NCBI GenBank assembly: GCA_934047225.1
Contig: OW204012.1
Coordinates: 14,198,001-14,262,000, forward strand
DNA length: 64,000 bases
Origin: Ypsolopha sequella
Taxonomy: Eukaryota > Arthropoda > Insecta > Lepidoptera > Ypsolophidae
Direction: 5' to 3'
In this document: positions 57,871-64,000 of the stretch, piece by piece
Layout: every line of letters begins with the position of its first letter
Numbering within the stretch: position 1 is the first letter of the stretch
Position numbers and translations under genes: made by a program
Notes under the pieces: generated by a model
The model's database searches: none
What the model saw: only the letters and a program-made list of their open reading frames with translations
What the model was told of the DNA's origin: nothing

Positions 57871-58163
57871 AAAAAAAAAGTATCTATATATATATATATA
57901 TATTTTATGTCAACAAAATATTATTCTATCGGAAATCTTGAGAAATCGTGAAAAAAAGAAAAGAAATCCAACGAATCTATTACAGTTTTATACACGTTTT
58001 ATGTTATTGATCTCATTAGATCATATTATGTTTATTTTTTGACTTAGAAAAAACATAACCGTGCTAAAATTTTAAATCCATATGCCATCTACAAAAGTTG
58101 TTATAAATATTTCCAATTTTCTATTCTCTCGATTAAAGAACTTAAGGAATTGATTTCTTAGAC

Positions 58164-58700
58164 ATGAGGAATAAAGGGAAGTCCAAGGAGCAGCGCAATA
58201 GCAGCAGGGAACGCAAGTATTCTGATCAAAAATATTATGCATCGAGAATCGGAGAAGATTCAATTTCCCTAACAAATCCACGTGGTTCATCTTTAAATAC
58301 GCAAGAAAACTCTACAACACAGTCAAGAATACCCTTTGCAGTCACTATTCATAGTGGAAACAAAGTAAACGAAGACACAAAAGACTTAAATCCCAACACC
58401 ATGGAATTCGATCGTGTAGTCAAGTTGCTGTGTCCAGAATTTCTTACCGACTACTTAAAAAGGATTCTAACCTTTCTAAAAGGTAGAAATAAGGAGATAT
58501 GCTTCCCAAACGTCGATTCAATGAAGGAAGCGTTTTTGGTTAGGCTTGTTAAAGAAAAGCAGAACTTATGCTCGAAAGCTCTGAATGAATGCTGCGGGAG
58601 TCTGTGTCGGGATATCCTGAAGGTGCTGGATGTAAACAGAAATTCTTTTAAATGGATACATTCGTATGAGAGCGGAATTGTTAGAAAACGGTATGTTTAA
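58164..58700 (+). CDS. Orphan 178-codon ORF, candidate coding exon
   Basis: I do not recognise this protein. The N-terminus is basic and Ser/Asn-rich (MRNKGKSKEQRNSSRERKY). After residue 80 a compact helical region with six cysteines follows (VVKLLCPEFLTDYLKR, KALNECCGSLCRDIL, FKWIHSYESGIV). An acceptor-like gatttcttag lies just before the ATG, and a good donor gtatgt at 58691 would end the exon at 58690 in phase 2. No continuation was found in the window. It could be an orphan gene exon or part of a repeat. Confidence 0.4.
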   Translation: MRNKGKSKEQRNSSRERKYSDQKYYASRIGEDSISLTNPRGSSLNTQENSTTQSRIPFAVTIHSGNKVNEDTKDLNPNTMEFDRVVKLLCPEFLTDYLKRILTFLKGRNKEICFPNVDSMKEAFLVRLVKEKQNLCSKALNECCGSLCRDILKVLDVNRNSFKWIHSYESGIVRKRYV

Positions 58701-59115
58701 GACTGGTTTTTAGGATTGGGCAGATACTTAAATACATGATGGCGCACAAAACACCTTTATAAATCTTAAGACCTTGCAGTTGGGTTTTGACTGATGTCTT
58801 CGTGGATTGAAGTATCTGTAGTTAAGGGGGCACTATTAGCAAAAAGAAAATTTTCATGCTCTCTTTTCGATACTCTGACCTTTTTTAGGTTTCTTTGTCA
58901 TGGTAAACACTTCTGGGATCAGGGACTATGTGATTTTATAGTGAAATCCATCTGTTGGTTACTGTTAACCTAGTTAAGAGTATATTACAAACCAGAAAAG
59001 ATTAATTAGAAACAAATCACCAATCTTGAGGAGTGAGGAATTTTTTCGAAATATTTTTCTTGAACTTTGTTTCTAATTGATCTTTTTTAGTTTGTAATGC
59101 ACTCTGAATGCTACG

Positions 59116-59735
59116 TCAGGCTTGGTTGTAGTAGTGGGTCTTTTATATGTTTCTGAAGTGTGTGTGAGCGCAGGAATACAAACTACACTTCGTAACTTAG
59201 CCAATAAACCAAAACCCTCATGCGTTCCATTCTCTTTCAAAACTTTGAGTGATATTAAGAAAGCCATCCTTTCCATTTCCTCCAAAGCTGTTGGTGATGA
59301 TCAAATCTGTTCCCAGATGATCCTTTCAATCCTTAATGAAATTGTTCCCACTATTGCCAACTTATTGAATTACTCTCTTGTGACTTGCTCTTTTCCCACA
59401 GCATGGAGACAGGCTCATATCATTCCTTTACCCAAGACTTCCAATACCAGTTCTTTCTCCGAGATCCAACCTATTTATATTCTACCCATTCTCTCCAAAG
59501 TCCTAGAATCCATTGTTCATAAGCAACTATCAACCTTTCTGTCCTATATGTCCTAACCTATTAAACCCTTTCCAATCTGGGTTCCGTACTGGACACAGTA
59601 CTACCTCCGCATTACTGAAAGTTACAGATGACGTAAGGTTTGCCATCGACAACAAACAAATAACAGTGCTAACATGTTGAACTTCAGTAGTGCATTCAAC
59701 TGTGTAGATTTTGATATTCTCCTGGGAGTCATTCC
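59116..59735 (+). pseudogene. LINE reverse transcriptase fragment, frameshifted
   Basis: Frame 1 gives KPSCVPFSFKTLSDIKKA, SSKAVGDDQICSQMI, FPTAWRQAHIIPLPK and ILPILSKVLESIVHKQLS. After a break, another frame gives LLNPFQSGFRTGHSTTSALL, then remnants of LDFSSAF. These are RT motifs 1-4 of a jockey/I-type non-LTR element. The catalytic YxDD region is missing and there are at least two frame breaks. It abuts repeat Y at about 59740. Confidence 0.8.
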
Positions 59736-59739
59736 ATTT

Positions 59740-60015
59740 CCAGTAATTTAGGTTTTGTTAAAACCCATCTCAATAAATATTTTTGAAGTGTGTATACTAC
59801 CCCAATTTGTCAGAATATCAAAAAAGTGTAAATTTAGACCTCATTTCAATAATTATTTCTATCGAGTGAAATTCCTCCAATCGCGTTTCTGATAGACCAA
59901 AATCTAGAAAAAGGTTTCAAAATTGTTATACTAATTTATTCAAATTGGGACTTCTTTTGAACAGCAGATAAATAACTTCAAAAAGTGTTGATATTGTCGA
60001 TATACCCCCTTAAGC
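59740..60015 (+). repeat. Dispersed repeat Y, copy 3
   Basis: CCAGTAATTTAGGTTTTGTT to CGATATACCCCCTTAA. It is colinear with 35845-35885 plus 37739-37965. Confidence 0.65.
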
Positions 60016-60571
60016 AGGTTCGGTTGACTGAGACTGGGAAAAATATATTTTGAGTACAAAATTAGCAGAATTTTATAGATATTTAGTGCTGACATCATAG
60101 TTTATTTTACTTGACTATCCGCTTTTTATTTGGACATTTTAAATTTAGTTTTCTGTTAACTTTTTAACATAAATATCGGGCCGTTGATGTTCTAATGTTA
60201 TTTATAACTAAAATTATAATTTTATTAATGTTATTAAATATATTCTGAAAATGACTTTAACTGAACTGTAGTGCATAGACTGACGATACCTCTCTCTTTC
60301 TTATATTCAATAACAAAAGAGTGAGGTATACATTAAAACATTTTTAAACAATTATTTATTTATTTATTTACATATTACAGCTATTATTACAGGTAACCCT
60401 AATACAATAGTGTAAGAAGTCAACAAACTTAATTTAACATAAACAACCTAAATAACAACTAGTACATACATTTTTCAGTAACATAAAATCCACATTATGG
60501 TTATTTTTGTGCCTTGAAAAATGTTAGACATTTACGTGATTATTGCAATTCGATATCGATTCGAATTTCAA

Positions 60572-60635
60572 TTCGATAATAGACATCTACAATGGACAGT
60601 GTGTTCGATAATTGACACCTACAATGGACAGTGTG
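60572..60635 (+). repeat. 32-bp tandem duplication
   Basis: Two units starting TTCGATAAT and ending CTACAATGGACAGTGTG (60572-60603, 60604-60635), differing at two bases. Confidence 0.85.
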
Positions 60636-61261
60636 TTTGTATTTCTAAATATGAGTCCTCCATCCATCCATCAGCATCAGCCTAGTTCGTTCACTGCTGG
60701 ACATAAGCCTTTCCAGGACTTTGCCACTCCCGGCGGTCATCCTGGAAGAATTGCCCATACTCACACACTCATATGAGTCTTTATATTATTTAATTTTTCT
60801 TTTTATCTTTCAGATAATACTGAGATAGGTATTATTTTTATATAAATATATTAAAAGTATATATTTTTACAATCAACTTTTTAATATCTACAGCTTGATA
60901 CCCATATTGTATTTTCAGGCTAATATTTTTTATTTTTGTCACTTTTGTTTTGGAAATATTTTGAACAATTTTTAACATTTTTCTTTTTTTTTACTCCGTT
61001 ATATGTGGGCAAATTAATGCTATTTTTGTGATAAATTTCATGTATTTATCTTTAACGGTGCTAAAGTTATGAGGGCTGTGACATACGGATGGACGGACGG
61101 ACAACGGAGTCTCACCATAAGGTTCCTTTTGTACCTTTTCGGTACTACGGAACCCTAAAAATACTGTATCAAGTTGAAATTAACGAAATTAAATGGATAA
61201 TAAGGTCTATAGCCTCATACATACACACAACTACATACATATAATCACACTGTTGCATTCG

Positions 61262-61296
61262 ACTGATGATGGCCCCATACCGTGGGCCGAAATATA
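61262..61296 (+). repeat. Stem-loop repeat motif, copy 3
   Basis: ACTGATGATGGCCCCATACC then GTGGGCCGAAATATATC. GGCCC pairs with GGGCC. Confidence 0.55.
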
Positions 61297-61384
61297 TCGA
61301 GTACCAATTTTTATTGTTTTACTATTAATATATAAAGAACAGAAATATATAATAATAGAAAATTTAAAAATACGTGTACAATAA

Positions 61385-61546
61385 AGCTGATTCTGAAGGC
61401 TTTAATTTTAGTTTTAGTGCTGTCAAAACTAAATTTTCTTTGATACAAAATAGTCCTTCAGAGTTAAGATTAGAAGCTAAATTTCTTTGGAAAATTTTAA
61501 GCTTTGACAGCACTAAAACTAAAAGTAAAGCCTTCAGAATTTGCTG
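61385..61546. mobile_element. Palindromic MITE T, copy B
   Basis: AGCTGATTCTGAAGGC and GCCTTCAGAATTTGCT, with inner TTTTAGTTTTAGTGCTGTCA arms as at 50998-51165. Confidence 0.75.
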
Positions 61547-61549
61547 TTG

Positions 61550-62480
61550 TGTTGCAATAATATTATGTAGACTAAGGGGTCATCTCAGCCACGTAAAACT
61601 CGGACGCGTGTCCGAGTTGACACCTTTCAACTAAATCAATTTTATAGGGGGTCAACTCGGCCGACAGTGAAAATTTAAGGTAGTTTTGTACAGTCAACAC
61701 AAGAAGTCCTTAGAAAATGTAATATGACATAAATTCTCAAGACAAATAACGACGTGGCTACAAAATAAAACAAAATATCAATATTTAAATAGGTATATAT
61801 TATAAAGACCTTATTTGAATATATTTAAAGAAAACACGTTAGACAAAAACAAATACTATATGAAAAGGAAGAGATAGGTAAGCGCTTATCATGATTTCAA
61901 CAAAGTAGTGGAGTATTTATAGCCATACACCAATATTTTCGTCATTAAAGCATGCAACTTGGCATACTTGTTACTTAGGTGTACTGGAGTAGAAAACGCC
62001 CGGGATACAGCGGGTAACACTCTGCTGGGGGGGGGGCTAGAGGGGGGGGAAGTTTCCTTACGCTGCGCCCTCTTTTGAGCCTCATATCTGCTCATTTATA
62101 CCTATTAGGGCAAGTGTGGTGTCATTTTCAGATAAATAAAGGATGGCCAATCATTTTCTGGTATATAAAAAACACCTCTACATAGAAAAAAAAAGAAATA
62201 CGACGCAAAATATGAAATATTATTAACAAAAAAAATTTTTGAAATGTCGATAAATTTCAAATTAGTAAAGATATTGACATAAAAAAAATATATTTAGAAA
62301 GCCACATTCATCCAAATTCCAACAATATAAATTTTATTGGAATGATTTATGAAAAAATGTGAAAAAAAAAAAATTAACACAGCGCGGCAGAGCAACGCAC
62401 TTACTTTTCTTGGAAAAATATTGACAACAAAAACTACTTTTATAGGCGGTAGGTTACCGTTGCTAGTCAAAAAAGTGTTT
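61550..62480. other. Non-coding DNA left of the CXC gene
   Basis: It holds an 18-bp perfect palindrome CTCGGACGCGTGTCCGAG (61599-61616) and two poly-G runs near 62030 and 62043. Otherwise it is AT-rich. Confidence 0.5.
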
Positions 62481-63691
62481 TTAAAAAGAAGACATATTTT
62501 TGGATAAACCTTGTGTATAGTACACGTATGTATGTATATGTAGTACGTACATATTTTTTATTTCACATAACTCAGCGCACTTTAGTTGCCGCTGAAAACA
62601 TTTGCACCTGGCGCCGCAGTTATTTTTGCATCTGCACCTGATCATTTCCATGCAAGCATCGGCAGCTACTGGCAAGTCTATCCATGTAGTTTGCCAGCTG
62701 TCATCGATTTTGGTCCATCCCCAATTAGATGGACTAGGAAGATTTTGAGTCGGTGACATCTGACCCCATACATGGACTGCTTGAAACACTGCTCGCAGGA
62801 AATGCTGGTGCAGAGCTCCTTTTGTGGGTGGTATGTTTTCCAGCTGGCCGTCTTTTTTTGTAAAAAGGTGCTTTCGGCATTCATTTACACACGAGAATGA
62901 GCTAGATCTAAAACAAAACAAAAACATTTACCTGTCATACAAAATAACAACAAATTTTTCTATTATTGCCATCGCATCGCAAATTCTCTCACCAAAAGCT
63001 GCCATAAAGCCTTCTGTTGCATCAGGAAAAGCATTCCAGGCTACGAATGCACTTTTCTTTCTTTGCCGTTAAAAGAAGAGACTGTATCACAATCTGTAAA
63101 GGCATGGAACAGAGGCAGAACTTTTGCTTTTTGGGGCCCTGTAAAAGAAAATATTTTTTACATTATCTAAGCAAGTCACGTAGATAAATAAAATCATAAT
63201 CATATAATTGTTACCTAGAGTATTTGCTATTTCATGACAACAAAGGTACTGGTGGTGTTTCCCAGTACTTACGTGTACCCATAGCTCCTCTAGCTGAGGT
63301 AATTGTTGCACACTTGCGATTGCCAGCACCACTACATCGGTATCTACAGTGCGAATCATAATCCGTGTAAAACCCTGGCTTACTGCGTCAGCCACATGTA
63401 CCATCATTCTTGTGTCCGCCTCTTCATGGTTACATGGCGCTAATCTTTGTGTGTCGCGAGTACTTTTAGATAAGATATTGGGTCCATCTGTAGCATAAAC
63501 GTCTTTCCTTTCATCAGTCATAAGAAAAACAATAGAGTAAATGAAATAACTCTTCCTTGTTAGTATTGTCTCTCAGAAAGCTTGCCCAACCTTTGGGTAT
63601 TCTTGTGGTTGCAGTCACCCATGTTCTGAGGCTCCTGCCACGTTTCTCCCTGGTTAAATTTTTCAAGCTTTCGCTGTTATACGTGTCTCAG
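62481..63691 (-). pseudogene. Repeat-associated 'HEEADTR' + CXC gene, reverse strand, spliced but damaged
   Basis: Exon A (63521-63215) encodes KSTRDTQRLAPCNHEEADTR and DTDVVVLAIASV, acidic motifs like an XPG/FEN-type PIN nuclease core. Exon B (63138-62932) encodes VLPLFHAFTDCDTVSSFNG, then after a one-base frame break SAFVAWNAFPDATEGFM. Exon C (from 62907) encodes FTKKDGQLENIPPTKGALHQ, SNWGWTKIDDSWQTTWIDLP and CRCKNNCGARCKCFQRQLKC, a tesmin/TSO1-like CXC cysteine cluster. Introns have gt/ag ends and join in phase. Upstream coding to 63691 is in a different frame and contains stops. I know this domain set only as a multicopy insect gene family of uncertain origin, probably mobile-element-borne. 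Confidence 0.6.
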
Positions 63692-63693
63692 CG

Positions 63694-64000
63694 TGTAGCA
63701 GAGAGTTAACCAAGGTATCGCGTATAGATATCGTCTGGGACACGTATAACAGCGAAAGCTTGAAAAATTTAACCAGGGAGAAACGTGGCACGGGCCTGAG
63801 AACACGGGTGACTGCAATCACAAGAATATCCAAAGGTTGGGCAAACTTTTTGAGAGACAATACTAACAAGGAAAAGTTGTTTCATTTACTCTCTATTTTT
63901 TTCTTATGACTGATGAAAGGAAAGACGTTTATATCACAAATGGACCCAATGTCTTATCTAAAAGTACTCGCGACACACAAAGATTAGCGCCATGTAACCA
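63694..64000 (+). pseudogene. Second, inverted copy of the HEEADTR gene, cut by window end
   Basis: The + strand reads KVSRIDIVWDTYNSESLKN, LTREKRGTGLRTRVTAITR and KGWANFLRDNTNKEKLFHLL. After a frame break near 63908 it continues MTDERKDVYITNGPNVLSKS and RDTQRLAPCN at the window end. It is over 90% like the reverse-strand sequence at 63430-63691 but extends further upstream (RIDIVWD). The same frame break occurs in both copies, so it may be an unrecognised short intron. Confidence 0.55.

Overview
The window is nuclear DNA from a moth or butterfly (Lepidoptera). It is AT-rich and intron-rich, and most of it is interspersed repeats. Several repeat families look lepidopteran, such as the GGGTTCCGTA / ACTCGCGCACGAAGG elements and a non-LTR 3' end with a TTTGAA tail. 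The clearest taxonomic marker is a lepidopteran-type ecdysis-triggering-hormone precursor. No bacterial gene, CRISPR array, rRNA or intact tRNA was seen. Every recognised host gene is on the + strand.

Layout. 1-3521: a Tc1/mariner MITE cut by the window edge, two hAT MITEs, and the last two coding exons of ornithine decarboxylase antizyme. 3522-6648: a hAT MITE and a possible terminal exon of an unidentified gene (5716-5795). 6649-32456: a complete nine-exon gene rebuilt by hand from splice sites and reading phase. It encodes an XTBD + dsRBD-like + G-patch + R3H protein, that is, an NF-kappa-B-repressing-factor (NKRF) homologue. Its introns hold most of the repeats. 32457-43089: repeats, including a transposase remnant (34470-34853), a family with 7-bp target duplications and several nested insertions. 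43090-45480: the three-exon ecdysis triggering hormone gene, with a 1.1-kb hAT element in intron 1. 45942-51492: the four-exon complex I subunit NDUFA8, with a near-perfect 0.47-kb inverted repeat in intron 2. 51500-64000: repeats, a Ty3/gypsy RNase H fragment, a decayed LINE reverse transcriptase, an orphan 178-codon ORF, and at the right edge a spliced, repeat-associated gene (XPG-like 'HEEADTR' and cysteine-rich CXC regions) next to a head-to-head inverted second copy.

The host genes have unrelated roles: polyamine control, nuclear RNA processing, moulting behaviour and respiration. They do not form a functional cluster. The repeats are the most informative remaining content. Clean target-site duplications define at least six hAT insertions (8 bp), several TA and TTAA MITEs, and one family with a 7-bp duplication. 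Nested insertions give a relative order of events. All exon models were read by eye from splice consensus, phase and protein character; no alignment or search was run.
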